Source: Alphaproteobacteria bacterium Ga0077535
GTDB taxonomy: Bacteria; Pseudomonadota; Alphaproteobacteria; Caulobacterales; Aquidulcibacteraceae
Direction of reading: 5' to 3'
NCBI GenBank assembly: GCA_001464425.1
Contig: LNEK01000007.1
Location: forward strand, 36,246 to 100,245
DNA length: 64,000 bases
Positions 45,109 through 53,795 of the stretch are shown one piece after another. Each line of letters begins with the position of its first letter. Within the stretch, counting starts at the first letter, position 1. The position numbers and the translations under genes were made by a program. The notes beneath the pieces were generated by a model that saw nothing but the letters and a program-made list of their open reading frames with translations, searched no databases and was not told the origin of the DNA.

Positions 45109-45432
45109 TCAATCAAAGATGTCGAAGAGGTCGAACCCGCGTTTGCGCCGATGGCGCCCGTCTCCGCTGGCGCGCTCATAGTCGCCGCGCTCGCCATATT
45201 CGCCTTGTTCTCCGCGCTCGCGATATCTGTCGGGCGCGGGCGGGCGTTGAACATAAGCCGGCGCGGGCGCGGGGGGCGCAGGCTCGCTGTCGCGGCCGCT
45301 CTGGATGATTTTTTCAAGCTCGCCGCGGTCGAGCCAGACGCCCCGGCAGGTTGGGCGCATGTCGAACTCGACACCGGCGCGATTCAAGGCCTGCATGTTG
45401 GCTTGGCAATTGGGACAGACGAGCAGCGGCAT
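45109..45432 (-). CDS. zf-TFIIB domain protein, copy A
   Basis: The N-terminus MPLLVCPNCQANMQALNRAGVE begins a small zinc-ribbon domain. The second half reads RPTCRGVWLDRGELEKIIQ, so the first Cys of the second CxxC is Arg. The tail is Pro/Glu/Arg-rich with GERGEYGERGDY repeats and ends DLFDIFD. A close paralogue at 48038-48373 keeps all four Cys. It is the third gene of a cassette preceded by DUF465 and a basic protein. The ATG at 45432 is chosen because the domain starts there. Confidence 0.78.
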   Translation of the reverse strand: MPLLVCPNCQANMQALNRAGVEFDMRPTCRGVWLDRGELEKIIQSGRDSEPAPPAPAPAYVQRPPAPDRYRERGEQGEYGERGDYERASGDGRHRRKRGFDLFDIFD

Positions 45433-45491
45433 GAGACAAACTCCAGAAAGGCCGCGCCTCCGGTCCGGGGAAACCGGAGGCGCGCGTGAGG

Positions 45492-45680
45492 TTAGCGCCG
45501 CGTATGCGGCGGGGTATCGCGCATGTGGGCGGCGAGTTTGTCCTTCAGCCTGAGCTTCAGCTGCTTCAGTCGCTTGGCGCGGATGAAGTCGGGCTGCGGG
45601 CGTTTTAACTCCGCATCGAGGTCGGCCTCGATGGCGGCGTGGCGCCGCGCGAGGCTCGCTGAGTGGGCGCCGGCGATCAT
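45492..45680 (-). CDS. DUF465 (YdcH-like) small protein, copy A
   Basis: This 62-residue helical protein has the family pattern LARRHAAIEADLDAELKRPQPD and then RLKQLKLRLKDKL. DUF465 proteins are common in alphaproteobacteria and have no established function. The start overlaps the stop of the preceding basic protein by four bases. A paralogue in the same cassette context lies at 48438-48602. Confidence 0.75.
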   Translation of the reverse strand: MIAGAHSASLARRHAAIEADLDAELKRPQPDFIRAKRLKQLKLRLKDKLAAHMRDTPPHTRR

Positions 45681-45868
45681 GCCCGATGCCCGCGTTCGGT
45701 GCGCGCGCGGCGCATGTGTTCCTGCTTCGCTTCCCGCGTCTCATCCTCTTCGTCGTCCATGCGCCGCTTGCCGCGTCGCTTCTTTATTTCGACACGAAAA
45801 TTGACCTCCTCGTCGGGACGCTTCTTTGCGCGAAGCGTTGCATGCATGGCGCCGATTGCGTTGATCAT
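45677..45868 (-). CDS. basic small protein, copy A
   Basis: This 63-residue protein starts MINAIGAMHATLRAKKRP and continues with many Lys, Arg, Glu and Asp residues. The ATG at 45868 follows TTGAGGAGC. A paralogous frame at 48602-48688 starts MGAIHAALRAKSMRKKA. It is the first gene of cassette A and lies 50 bp downstream of the conserved bipartite element. Function is unknown; the alternating basic and acidic tail suggests a disordered or nucleic-acid-associated protein. Confidence 0.6.
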   Translation of the reverse strand: MINAIGAMHATLRAKKRPDEEVNFRVEIKKRRGKRRMDDEEDETREAKQEHMRRARTERGHRA

Positions 45869-45917
45869 GATGCTCCTCAATGTCCACTCCGGCGGCGTGA
45901 TTGTCCGCTTCAGAGCG

Positions 45918-45959
45918 ATGCGGGCCGACATCGCAGCACATGCCGCCAGAGGGGCCCGG
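45918..45959 (-). promoter_or_regulatory. conserved bipartite element, copy A
   Basis: On the minus strand two boxes, GGGCCCCTCTGGCGG and GATGTCGGCCCGCAT, flank a 10-base spacer. It lies 50 bp upstream of the basic-protein start codon. It matches copy B at 39 of 42 positions, and copies C and D share both boxes. Confidence 0.6.
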
Positions 45960-46213
45960 CCCGCCTCGTCAATGTGTAGACACGCGCGGAAGCGAACAAG
46001 GCGCGGGGCGATGAGATTGAGCAATGATTACGATGGCGCCGCGCAGCCAGCGCGAGGTGCGTGTGTGCAACGCGTGAACGCGAGTGGCATTGGTGCGTAT
46101 GGCGCACCCGCTAAGAAAGCCTTCAACGGGTTGGACGCTTAAGCTCACGCGAACCTACGAGCGTCCGTTTAGCAGCTCGGTATTGGCGGGTCCGTTGGGG
46201 TCCGTTAGTTGAG

Positions 46214-46393
46214 ATGTCGTCACTTGCGATTGGCTTGACTATGCGTCTCTTCATCGGCGCGCTCGCTTATGGAGGCGATGAACACGGCGAGACCTTCTTG
46301 CGCATAGGCGTGCTGACTGGATCGCTGGCGTCGCTGGTGCTCAGTTGCATATTGTTTGCCTTCGGTCGCAAACCAAGCCCTCCAGCCGGGTAA
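46214..46393 (+). pseudogene. 3' remnant of an nhaA-type antiporter gene
   Basis: The 59-codon frame reads SLAIGLTMRLFIGALAYGGD and then ETFLRIGVLTGSLASLVLSC. It aligns with the C-terminus of the intact NhaA at 55867-57045 (TMSLFIGGLAFAGDEAGEAG, then RLGVLMGSTLSLLMAGAVL). Nothing upstream in frame resembles the rest of NhaA, so this is a truncated relic. Confidence 0.7.
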
Positions 46394-46414
46394 CGCATGA
46401 TGGTCGTTCGCGGC

Positions 46415-46888
46415 TCAATCACACGGCGGCGGATAAGGCTGAGCGGGTGGCGATTTTGCGGTTGTGAGCCCCGGCCGCTCACGCAGAAAGTCGCTTAATC
46501 GGACTTGCAAATAAGGCACGGCGCTTGGATGGGTCAAAAACGACTCGACCGGCATCCAGTCCCAACACTGACCTTCATCGCCCAAACGCAAGTCGGCGAG
46601 ATCGCGCGCGTCGGCGAACGCCACCATGAAATAGCTGACGGCCTCGTCTTCCTCTGTATCGGCGTAAATCTTGCGCCAGACGATGCGCTCGCTTGTCAGC
46701 CGAAGCCCGAACTCTTCGTGTAATTCGCGCAGCGCGCAATGCTCTGGCGTCTCATCGCCCTCGCGACCGCCGCCGGCAAAGTCCCAGTGCGCCGGGAAGG
46801 GGATATGGGTAAAGTCATCGCGCAGAAAGACGAGCACGCGCGCCCCATGCACGATCGCGATCTTCGCGCCTCTAAATGTCTCTCCCAT
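46415..46888 (-). CDS. NUDIX hydrolase
   Basis: The Nudix box is complete: GGREGDETPEHCALRELHEE followed by FGL, matching Gx5Ex7REUXEEXGU. The enzyme likely hydrolyses a nucleoside diphosphate linked to another group; specificity cannot be read. The ATG at 46888 (MGETFRG) begins at the fold; a longer frame to 47050 is not supported. The C-terminal 20 residues are Pro-rich. It is flanked by the nhaA remnant and a short hypothetical gene. Confidence 0.85.
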   Translation of the reverse strand: MGETFRGAKIAIVHGARVLVFLRDDFTHIPFPAHWDFAGGGREGDETPEHCALRELHEEFGLRLTSERIVWRKIYADTEEDEAVSYFMVAFADARDLADLRLGDEGQCWDWMPVESFLTHPSAVPYLQVRLSDFLRERPGLTTAKSPPAQPYPPPCD

Positions 46889-47123
46889 CGCCGCGTAAGA
46901 TAGGCATGCTGAGCGGGCGGCGACAAGCGCCCTAGGATGGCGGCGCATTTTAAGACCGATCACTATCAACCAGAAGCAAGATGCGAAGCCTAACGTCCGC
47001 GCCAACGCGCCGTGATGTCCTCGCCAAATGGCTCGGATTGCACTTTGCAATGGCGCGTCCTGTTGCGCCGCCGAGGTTCACACCGATATGAGGTCCATCC
47101 TAGCAAACGATAAGGAGGCGGCC

Positions 47124-47333
47124 ATGGACGTCGTATCGCGACTGTTGGTGCGCGAGGAGATCGACGCGCTACACCACGATCTTGCCGAGGCGCGCCGGAC
47201 CGATACGGTGGATGTCAAACGCATCCTCGAACTGGAGGCGGAAATTGCGCGGCTGGAAGACCGCTATGCGGCCTCGCGCCGAGCGGACATCGAGCGCCGT
47301 TCCACTAGCCTGGCGGACGGCGTGCGCTGCTGA
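47124..47333 (+). CDS. small hypothetical helical protein
   Basis: A 69-residue frame starts at the ATG at 47124 after a perfect AGGAGG. The sequence is a heptad-like helix (REEIDALHHDLAEARRTDTV, then RILELEAEIARLEDRYA), so a coiled-coil is likely. No family was recognised. The very good ribosome-binding site is the main support. Confidence 0.55.
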   Translation: MDVVSRLLVREEIDALHHDLAEARRTDTVDVKRILELEAEIARLEDRYAASRRADIERRSTSLADGVRC

Positions 47334-47361
47334 CGGCTTCGTCCTGGCCGACGTGCAAGTC

Positions 47362-47721
47362 TCAAGGCTCGCGGCTATGCTTTGCGCCCATAGAAGTCCG
47401 GTGTAGGATGAACACAAGCAGCGCCGCCGAATGCGCCATCGCCCACGCATCATCACGGAGATGGATCGTCAGCACGGGATTGTAGAGAAGCCCAAGCGCG
47501 GCGAAGACCAAACTCCACGGCGCGTTTTTGCGCCACGTCGCATGAGCGATGAGCGCCGCGCAGAAGCTCACACAGAGCCGCACCAGGGTGAGAACCGCAT
47601 CGGGCAGGTAGACAAAGGCGAGCGGAAGCGCAGCGGCGAGGAGCAATAGCGCGACGGCCAAGACGACCGCCGGCATCGCCCAGAGGATCGTACGCACTCG
47701 ACTGCGCGGCCGTCGCCCCAT
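47362..47721 (-). CDS. small membrane protein, DUF6804-like
   Basis: There are four hydrophobic segments in about 119 residues. The segment LVFAALGLLYNPVLTIHLRDDAWA resembles the conserved NP...HL motif of DUF6804 membrane proteins. An ATG at 47721 is chosen; a TTG three codons earlier is possible. Function is unknown. Confidence 0.6.
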   Translation of the reverse strand: MGRRPRSRVRTILWAMPAVVLAVALLLLAAALPLAFVYLPDAVLTLVRLCVSFCAALIAHATWRKNAPWSLVFAALGLLYNPVLTIHLRDDAWAMAHSAALLVFILHRTSMGAKHSREP

Positions 47722-48037
47722 ATCAGGCAATGCAAAACCTCAAACGCGCTGCTCACCTGATGGGTGTCGCTTCTCGGGAATGACCGCATCCGGGAACGTA
47801 AATTATTCACGCGGGCAGGACGCCGCCGGCAGCTTTCGGTCGGTTATGTCAGTCACGAAATTCTGGTCGGCGACTTAGTCTGGCCCTTTCGAGCCGCTCG
47901 GCCGTGTGGGGTCGATTGAATTCGCAAGGGGGCGAGCTCATGGCAAGCCGGCGCGAATTCGCTACGAGGCTACTGTGACGGTCATCACCGAGAGCGCGCT
48001 GAGGCTGATGCCGTTGATGCGCGGCGAGCGCTTGTGA
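47722..48037. other. intergenic region, nothing recognised
   Basis: No coding frame with family resemblance, repeat or terminator was seen in this stretch between the small membrane protein gene and the zf-TFIIB copy B gene. Confidence 0.4.
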
Positions 48038-48373
48038 TCAATCGAAGATGTCAAACAGGCTGCCGCGCTTGCGACGCCCGTGGCCGTAGCCACCTTCGCC
48101 GTATTCTCCGCGCTCGCCAGACTCGCCACGCTCGCCGTAGCCGCCCATCGGCCGCTGGTAAGGTTGCTGCGGCGGTTGCTGGTAGACTGGCTGCTGCGCA
48201 GGTTGCGGCGCCGATGCTACGCCGGCTTCGGCACGCGCGCTCTCGATGATCTTCTCTAGTTCGCCGCGATCGAGCCAGACGCCGCGACAGGTCGGGCACA
48301 TGTCAAACTCAACGCTGTTGCGGTTGAGCGCCTGCATATTGCTACTGCAATTGGGGCACATAAGAAGAGGCAT
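48038..48373 (-). CDS. zf-TFIIB domain protein, copy B
   Basis: MPLLMCPNCSSNMQALNRNS and CPTCRGVWLDRGELEKIIES show two intact CxxC pairs that would bind one zinc. A Gln/Pro-rich and Gly/Glu/Arg-rich linker follows, and the C-terminus ends GSLFDIFD, almost identical to copy A. The ATG at 48373 begins the domain. It follows DUF465 copy B in a cassette parallel to that at 45.1-45.9 kb. Confidence 0.82.
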   Translation of the reverse strand: MPLLMCPNCSSNMQALNRNSVEFDMCPTCRGVWLDRGELEKIIESARAEAGVASAPQPAQQPVYQQPPQQPYQRPMGGYGERGESGERGEYGEGGYGHGRRKRGSLFDIFD

Positions 48374-48437
48374 TAGAGGTATCCGGAAGGAGGAAGGGGA
48401 CACGCCCCGTACGTAGAGGAGGGGCGCAGGGGGTTAT

Positions 48438-48602
48438 TTAGAGTGCTGGCGTTTGTAGTCGTTCGCGGATCGCAATCAGATCAGGGATCCGAAGTTTGCA
48501 ACGCTTACGCAAGACGTCGGGGGCCTGTCGCGGCATATCTATAGAGACTGTGCTTTCAAGGTCAGCGCGTCGACACCTCAGAGCTTCTACGCGCTGGCCC
48601 AT
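48438..48602 (-). CDS. DUF465-like small protein, copy B
   Basis: The 54-residue frame starts MGQRVEALRCRRADLESTV and ends CKLRIPDLIAIRERLQ, which follows the DUF465 pattern in diverged form. The ATG overlaps the stop of the preceding short frame (TGATG). The position between the basic-protein and zf-TFIIB genes matches cassette A. Confidence 0.55.
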   Translation of the reverse strand: MGQRVEALRCRRADLESTVSIDMPRQAPDVLRKRCKLRIPDLIAIRERLQTPAL

Positions 48603-48688
48603 CAGTCGCCCGCTCTTTTCGCGGATCGCGCGTCTTGAGCTTTTTTGCGCATTGATTTCGCGCGCAACGCTGCGTGAATGGCGCCCAT
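48602..48688 (-). CDS. basic small protein, copy B (short)
   Basis: The 28-codon frame MGAIHAALRAKSMRKKAQDA is a truncated paralogue of copy A at 45677-45868. No good ribosome-binding site is seen, and an in-frame stop lies shortly upstream, so it may be decaying. It keeps the coupled arrangement with DUF465. Confidence 0.45.
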   Translation of the reverse strand: MGAIHAALRAKSMRKKAQDARSAKRAGD

Positions 48689-48747
48689 GAACGTGGATCA
48701 AGATCTTCGTTCCTTATGCGCTTCCGACGCGAACTGGCGTGGAAGCA

Positions 48748-48789
48748 ATGCGGTCCGACATCGCGGCACATGCCGCCAGCGGGGCCCGG
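48748..48789 (-). promoter_or_regulatory. conserved bipartite element, copy B
   Basis: The minus strand reads GGGCCCCGCTGGCG, then GCATGTGCCGC, then GATGTCGG. The centre GCGGCA-TG-TGCCGC is a perfect palindrome here. It lies 60 bp upstream of the copy B basic-protein start. Confidence 0.6.
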
Positions 48790-48909
48790 ACCTCCTGGAG
48801 ATATCTGGTGACACAGCAACTATGATCAATCGCGCGAACGATGAGATACCTAAATGGCAGCGATCAGCGCGGCGGCCTGCACTCAGACACAAGCCGCCGC
48901 GCATCTCGC

Positions 48910-49953
48910 TCACGTTTGCTCAATTGGCTTTTGACTCGCTCCACGTGTCCGCCAGAGCGAATAGACGATCGATCCGCCAAGCAAACCAAGGGTCATGATC
49001 AACGCCCAATGCGGCTCAAGGTAGGGAACCCAGCCTAGCTCCTTGGAGAGGCCGAAATTCCAAATGATCTTAACGCCGATTAGCACGAGCACCAGCGACA
49101 GGCCGTACTTGAGATACTTGAAGCGTTCGACCGCCGCGGCCAGCATGAAGTACATCGAGCGAAGGCCCAGGATGGCGAAGATGTTCGATGTGTAGACAAT
49201 GAACGGGTCGCGTGTGACCGCGAAGATCGCGGGCACTGAGTCCACTGCGAAAATAATGTCCGCTACTTCCACCATGATGAGCGCAAGAAACAGTGGCGTG
49301 GCGAAAAGAACCAACTTGCCGGTAGAGGGATGCGGCCGGCGGACGAAGAAATTGTGGTTGTCGATTGTGTCGGTCACTCGGAGACGGCGACGAATGAAGG
49401 CGAGGAAGGCGTTCTCCTCAAGCTTCATCTCCTGACCATCTCCCGTCAGCATTTTCCAGCCGGTGAAGATCAGAAAGCCGGCGAAGATGTAGAGGACCCA
49501 AGTCCACTGGTTCACGACGGCGGCGCCAGCGGAAATGAAGATCGCGCGGAAGACGATGGCGCCGATGATACCCCAGAACAGGACGCGGTGCTGATATTCG
49601 CGTGGCACGGCAAAGTAGGTGAAGATCAGCGAGATAACGAAGATGTTGTCGAACGCCAGCGCGGTTTCGAGCAGATAGCCGGTGAAGTACTGAATGACCG
49701 CCTGTTGGTTCAAGTTATCGGACGAAGAATAATATTGCGGATCCGGCTCGAAGACGAAGCCCACATAAAATCCGAACGCAATGGCGATCGCGGCGAAGCA
49801 CGCCCACATGATCGCGCTCTTTGCCGGAGAGACGATGCCGTCCTTGCGATTGAACAGACCAAGATCGAGCCAAAGCAGAAAGCCTATGAAGGCAAGAAAG
49901 CTCAGCCAAAGCCAGATCGGCTGGCTCGCATATTCGCTTGCGAGAAATTCCAC
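48910..49953 (-). CDS. TerC/Alx-family membrane protein
   Basis: The 347-residue protein has about nine hydrophobic segments with the TerC signatures ETALAFDNIFVISLIF and VEVADIIFAVDSVPAIFAVT. The acidic residues within these segments are the proposed metal-binding sites. The family is linked to metal (manganese) export and tellurite resistance. It lies downstream of the BI-1 gene, separated by a hairpin. Confidence 0.92.
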   Translation of the reverse strand: MEFLASEYASQPIWLWLSFLAFIGFLLWLDLGLFNRKDGIVSPAKSAIMWACFAAIAIAFGFYVGFVFEPDPQYYSSSDNLNQQAVIQYFTGYLLETALAFDNIFVISLIFTYFAVPREYQHRVLFWGIIGAIVFRAIFISAGAAVVNQWTWVLYIFAGFLIFTGWKMLTGDGQEMKLEENAFLAFIRRRLRVTDTIDNHNFFVRRPHPSTGKLVLFATPLFLALIMVEVADIIFAVDSVPAIFAVTRDPFIVYTSNIFAILGLRSMYFMLAAAVERFKYLKYGLSLVLVLIGVKIIWNFGLSKELGWVPYLEPHWALIMTLGLLGGSIVYSLWRTRGASQKPIEQT

Positions 49954-49986
49954 GGATTGATCTCCGATCGAGAGGCGACAAAGACC

Positions 49987-50014
49987 GCGCCCGCGAAGCC
50001 ATGCTCGCGGGCGC
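49987..50014 (-). terminator. hairpin between yccA-like and terC-like genes
   Basis: GCGCCCGCGA (49987-49996) and TCGCGGGCGC (50005-50014) form a perfect 10-bp stem with an 8-base loop. On the minus strand it follows the BI-1 stop by about 30 bases, with GTCTTTGTC after it. The T-run is weak, so it may be a partial terminator. Confidence 0.6.
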
Positions 50015-50045
50015 TACGATCTAGCTTTTGTGTTATGAGAGCGGC

Positions 50046-50780
50046 CTAGTTGCGGGGCGACAACAAGCTCAGGATGAATTGGAAGAGGTTGATGAAGTTG
50101 ATGTAAAGGCTGAGCGCGCCAAATGTAGTTGCTACGGACATCGCCCGCTGATCACCGCCCAACTGGTAGTACATATTCTTCAAACGCTGAGTGTCGAAGG
50201 CGACTAGGCCTGCGAACACGAGCACGCCGATCAGGGAGATCGCGAAGCTCAATAGCGAACTCGCCAAGAACAAGTTGACGACTGAAGCGATGATTAGGCC
50301 GATCACGCCCATGATCAAGAATGATCCAAAACCCGTCAGGTCGCGCTTGGTGGTGTAGCCCCAGAGGCTAAGGCCGCCAAACGCCGTTGCCGTGGTCAAA
50401 AAGGCCTTCGCAACAAGCACCATGCCATCGGGGATGCGTGCATAGTAAAAAACAAGAGCACCCATTCCGACGCCAATCAGCGTGACCACGCTCCAATAGA
50501 CGAGGTTCGCGCCCATTGGCGAAGGGCTCTTCATGGTGAAGCTGGAGATGAGCAAAATCGCGAGTGGACCAAACATGACGAGGTATGCTTGCGGACCCGA
50601 GAAAATCGCCTGCATCAGCGCCGGCGTCGTGCCAACGACCCAAGCCAAGCCGGCGGTTAGCGCCAAGCCCATCGCCATCTTGTTGTAGATGCCAAGCATA
50701 AATGCGCGCAGGCCAGCGTCGATCGCCATGTCCGTGCGGCCCGCCGGGATCGACCCCGTTCGCAAGTAGTGGTCACTCAT
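50046..50780 (-). CDS. Bax inhibitor-1/YccA family membrane protein
   Basis: There are seven hydrophobic segments with the family motif near the middle (GLSLWGYTTKRDLTGFGSFL) and near the end (ALSLYINFINLFQFILSLL). The bacterial YccA group modulates FtsH and membrane stress. The start at 50780 has GAAGGAGG upstream. The 264 bp up to the yqhA-like gene show nothing certain. Confidence 0.92.
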   Translation of the reverse strand: MSDHYLRTGSIPAGRTDMAIDAGLRAFMLGIYNKMAMGLALTAGLAWVVGTTPALMQAIFSGPQAYLVMFGPLAILLISSFTMKSPSPMGANLVYWSVVTLIGVGMGALVFYYARIPDGMVLVAKAFLTTATAFGGLSLWGYTTKRDLTGFGSFLIMGVIGLIIASVVNLFLASSLLSFAISLIGVLVFAGLVAFDTQRLKNMYYQLGGDQRAMSVATTFGALSLYINFINLFQFILSLLSPRN

Positions 50781-51044
50781 TCAATGCCTCCTTCTCGAAC
50801 GGGGCCGATTGGCTTTTAAGTGAAATGCCACGCGGTCGTGTCGTCCGATACGCTTATCCCACTTGGCGGGGTTGCTGAGCGCTGACGTTGTCCGTCAAAT
50901 GGCTTTACGCGAAACAGTGCACAAGTGTTGAATCTGCTCGCCGCGGTTGGATCGGGTACCGGAATTACAGCTATTGTCATTACTCATAGCACGGCCGGTC
51001 TAACTGGGTCGCAACTACCGCCGCGGTCATTGCCCAAGGCGCCT

Positions 51045-51563
51045 TTATGCCTTTTCCCGCGTCAGGCGCTCTGCAAAGGAGATTCCTACGGCACAAAGTA
51101 CGAAAGTGAAGTGAATGACAGCCACCATCGTCACTACCTGTATGCTTTCCAGACTCAGGTCGCCACTCAAGTAAGTCTTCAACGCATGAACGCCTGAAAT
51201 GGAGATGATCGCGAATGCGAGCTTTAGCTTGAGGTTGTAGGTGTTTACGTGATCTAGCCAGTCAGGCTTTTTCATATCCTTTTTGTCAAAGTGTCCGGTG
51301 GTGACGAAGAGCGATACACCCGCCAGCGCTACAACCCAAACAAGCTGCGCCACCATCGTCATGTCCACCAGTTCGAGCACCTTGATGATCAGGTCGATCT
51401 TTCCGAGCTCGCCAAACAGCAATGTGCTCATCAGATTGTATGTTTCCAGCAGGAATTTTCCCAGAATGCCGAAAATGATCGTCACCAGACCCATATAGAA
51501 AAACAGCATGGTGAGTCTTAAGCCGTAAAGCAGCGACCCGACCGATGAGAGTAGTTTTTCCAT
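51045..51563 (-). CDS. YqhA family (TIGR00645) inner-membrane protein
   Basis: The 172-residue protein has four hydrophobic segments. The sequences LYGLRLTMLFFYMGLV, IKVLELVDMTMVAQLVW and LKLKLAFAIISISGVHALKTYL are typical of the YqhA family, whose function is unknown. It belongs to the stress-gene region and is divergent from the MATE gene. Confidence 0.87.
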   Translation of the reverse strand: MEKLLSSVGSLLYGLRLTMLFFYMGLVTIIFGILGKFLLETYNLMSTLLFGELGKIDLIIKVLELVDMTMVAQLVWVVALAGVSLFVTTGHFDKKDMKKPDWLDHVNTYNLKLKLAFAIISISGVHALKTYLSGDLSLESIQVVTMVAVIHFTFVLCAVGISFAERLTREKA

Positions 51564-52088
51564 TCTTGCTCACCTTGAAACAGAGCAGATAGATACCCCA
51601 AGCAACGATCTAGAGCTCTTATTAGTGAGTGCGACGGTTTGCAGCGGAGAATTCGCCGCTATTGAGTTGGACGCGGCTTCGCTGTGCGCCTTTTTCGGCG
51701 GTCGGAGAAAAAGCGCGGCATCTGACTCCGCTGCGTGATGACGCGTCTGCGTCGCGAGTTCGAAGCGAGCGGACATCGCGCCTGAGGCGTATTACCTGAT
51801 GGCGCCTTGAAGCCGAGCAAACCTCCGCGGAGGAAATCGACGAAGACCCATGAGCGTCGGACAGCCAGTGTGTCTCGGCGCAAACGCGGTAAGGTCCTGT
51901 CTGCTGTGGAGCGGGCCGCCACACATCCTGGCCTCGCGTTAGGACCTTAAGAAGCCGAGTTAGCTAGGTGTGAATGTCGCGGCGATATCACGACGTAGCG
52001 GAGGACTTGTGTTGCCCGAAGCTTGCCGTGACCGCGCCGACGTATCGACATGGATGGTGTCCGAGGTCGATTTCGGCGAGATCAGCCT
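51564..52088. other. intergenic region, nothing certain
   Basis: Between the divergent yqhA-like and MATE genes no recognisable gene was seen; open frames on the minus strand have no family resemblance. An imperfect inverted repeat with T5 and A5 arms lies near 51685-51714. The promoters of both genes should be here but no clear boxes were identified. Confidence 0.4.
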
Positions 52089-53483
52089 ATGACCGAAAAC
52101 GCATCGAACCCCACTCAGGGGCGCCCGAGCGCTCTCCACTACGTCCTCCTCGCGATGGTGGAAGTGAGGAGTTTGCTTTCGCTTGCCGTGCCGCTGATCG
52201 TTGGGCTTGCCGCCTCGGCGCTGATTGGGGTCACGGACACCATCATGATTGCGCCGCTCGGCACCAACGCGCTTGGCGCCGTCTCGCTCACGATGAGCGT
52301 CAGCATTGTCTTCTATGCGGCGATCTATGGTCTTGTCTCGATGATCGGAGTCAGTATTGCAGGCGCTCACGGCGCGGATGACCGCACCGCTACTGCGGCA
52401 CTTTTTCGTTCTGGACTGGTACTCGGAACTATAGTCGGAATCGGAGGCGCGCTTCTAATGGCGGGCCTCCTTCTACTGCTGCCGTTTTTCGGCCAGCCCG
52501 CGCAAGTGCTCACCATTCTACCGGGCTATTGGCTGACTATGGCGGTTTTTCTAATTCCCTATGCCATGATGCTGGTTTTGAAGGCACTGTTCGATGCCAT
52601 CGACCGGCCTTGGACGGGCGTCGTCTTCGCGCTTCTAGGAGTCGTGATCAATATCCCGCTCAACTACGTTCTCATCAATGGTGTTGGCGTGTGGAGTGGG
52701 CTTGGGCTCACCGGCGCCGGGTTTGCCAGCCTTCTAGCCGAGGGCATGGCGGTCGCGATGGCGCTCCTTTATCTTCGGTACGCACGCTGGCTCGCGCATC
52801 TTCGGCTTGTGGGCGCCAGTCGAGCCGCTGTTGCGGCCCAACTGAGGGAAGGGGCGCCTGTATCTTTCGGCTATTTCGCCGAGACGACCGCCTACGCCTT
52901 TGCTGGAGTTATGGTCGGCTGGTTCGGGGCAGTCGCGCTCGCTGCAAATCAGATCGTCGGCTCGATCAGTGCTGTACTCTACATGCTGCCGCTCGGCATG
53001 GCGGCGGCGGTCGCGATCCGCATCGCTCAGGCGGCTGGCGCTGGCGAGAATACGCGGCTTCGTCCGATTGCCGGAGCCGCGCTCGCAATTGTGACCCTCT
53101 GGATGTTGATCGTAACCGCCGTGGTGACGGCTGAGGGAAACAGGATAGCAGGGTGGCTCGGCGCCGATCCAACCGTGATTCGGCTTGGGGCTACGTTATT
53201 CGTGATCATTGGGCTGATGCAGGTTGCTGATGGCCTGCAATCGACGGCGCTCGGAGCACTGCGCGGGCTCGGCGACACTCGTCTGCCGATGTTGGCGACG
53301 TTGGTCGCCTATTGGCTGATCGCTTTGCCATTAGCCTACCTCGTCGGCGTCACCTTTGGGCTTGGTTCAGCGGGGGTCTGGATTGGCTATGGCGCAGGAC
53401 TCTTTGTTGCCGCAGTATATCTGCCGGTACGTTTCTTTCAGATTACGCAAAGGATCGTATTGCCCCAGTCTTCATCAGCCTGA
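52089..53483 (+). CDS. MATE-family efflux transporter
   Basis: There are twelve hydrophobic segments in two similar halves. SLAVPLIVGLAASALIGVTD starts the first, and PVSFGYFAETTAYAFAGVMV starts the second half. The conserved LGxxALGAVSL-type stretch (APLGTNALGAVSLTMS) is present. It exports cationic drugs or metabolites using Na+ or H+. The ATG at 52089 was chosen; an earlier frame start at 52050 is possible. Confidence 0.87.
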   Translation: MTENASNPTQGRPSALHYVLLAMVEVRSLLSLAVPLIVGLAASALIGVTDTIMIAPLGTNALGAVSLTMSVSIVFYAAIYGLVSMIGVSIAGAHGADDRTATAALFRSGLVLGTIVGIGGALLMAGLLLLLPFFGQPAQVLTILPGYWLTMAVFLIPYAMMLVLKALFDAIDRPWTGVVFALLGVVINIPLNYVLINGVGVWSGLGLTGAGFASLLAEGMAVAMALLYLRYARWLAHLRLVGASRAAVAAQLREGAPVSFGYFAETTAYAFAGVMVGWFGAVALAANQIVGSISAVLYMLPLGMAAAVAIRIAQAAGAGENTRLRPIAGAALAIVTLWMLIVTAVVTAEGNRIAGWLGADPTVIRLGATLFVIIGLMQVADGLQSTALGALRGLGDTRLPMLATLVAYWLIALPLAYLVGVTFGLGSAGVWIGYGAGLFVAAVYLPVRFFQITQRIVLPQSSSA

Positions 53484-53795
53484 TTATCTCGCCGAGGGGC
53501 CATGTTTTTCGAGGGCCAGAACCGCTTATCGGTACTTCAGTCAAGCGTACCAAGGCCGCGGGAATGGCGTTCTTCGGCACTCTCGCGCGGTCGCGTCCGC
53601 GGCAGGAGCAACGGCTGCAATTGAGTGGCTGAGACCGTCGTGATTATGTTCGCTGCGGCCTGAGCCGGCTAGCCGTCGTCAGAGATGAAATTCGCAATGT
53701 TCGCCTCTGTCTAAGGTCAAGAGAAGAGCCGCCGCCTATGAAGTGCGCCGAGGATTGGTTGACTGACGCGAGCAATCGACACCACAGATGGCTCT
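53484..53795. other. intergenic region, nothing recognised
   Basis: Between the convergent MATE and LysR genes no gene, repeat or clear terminator hairpin was seen. Confidence 0.4.

Noticed and set aside
51685..51714. Imperfect hairpin with T5/A5 arms
   Set aside because: It lies between divergent genes where no transcript should end, and the pairing is imperfect.
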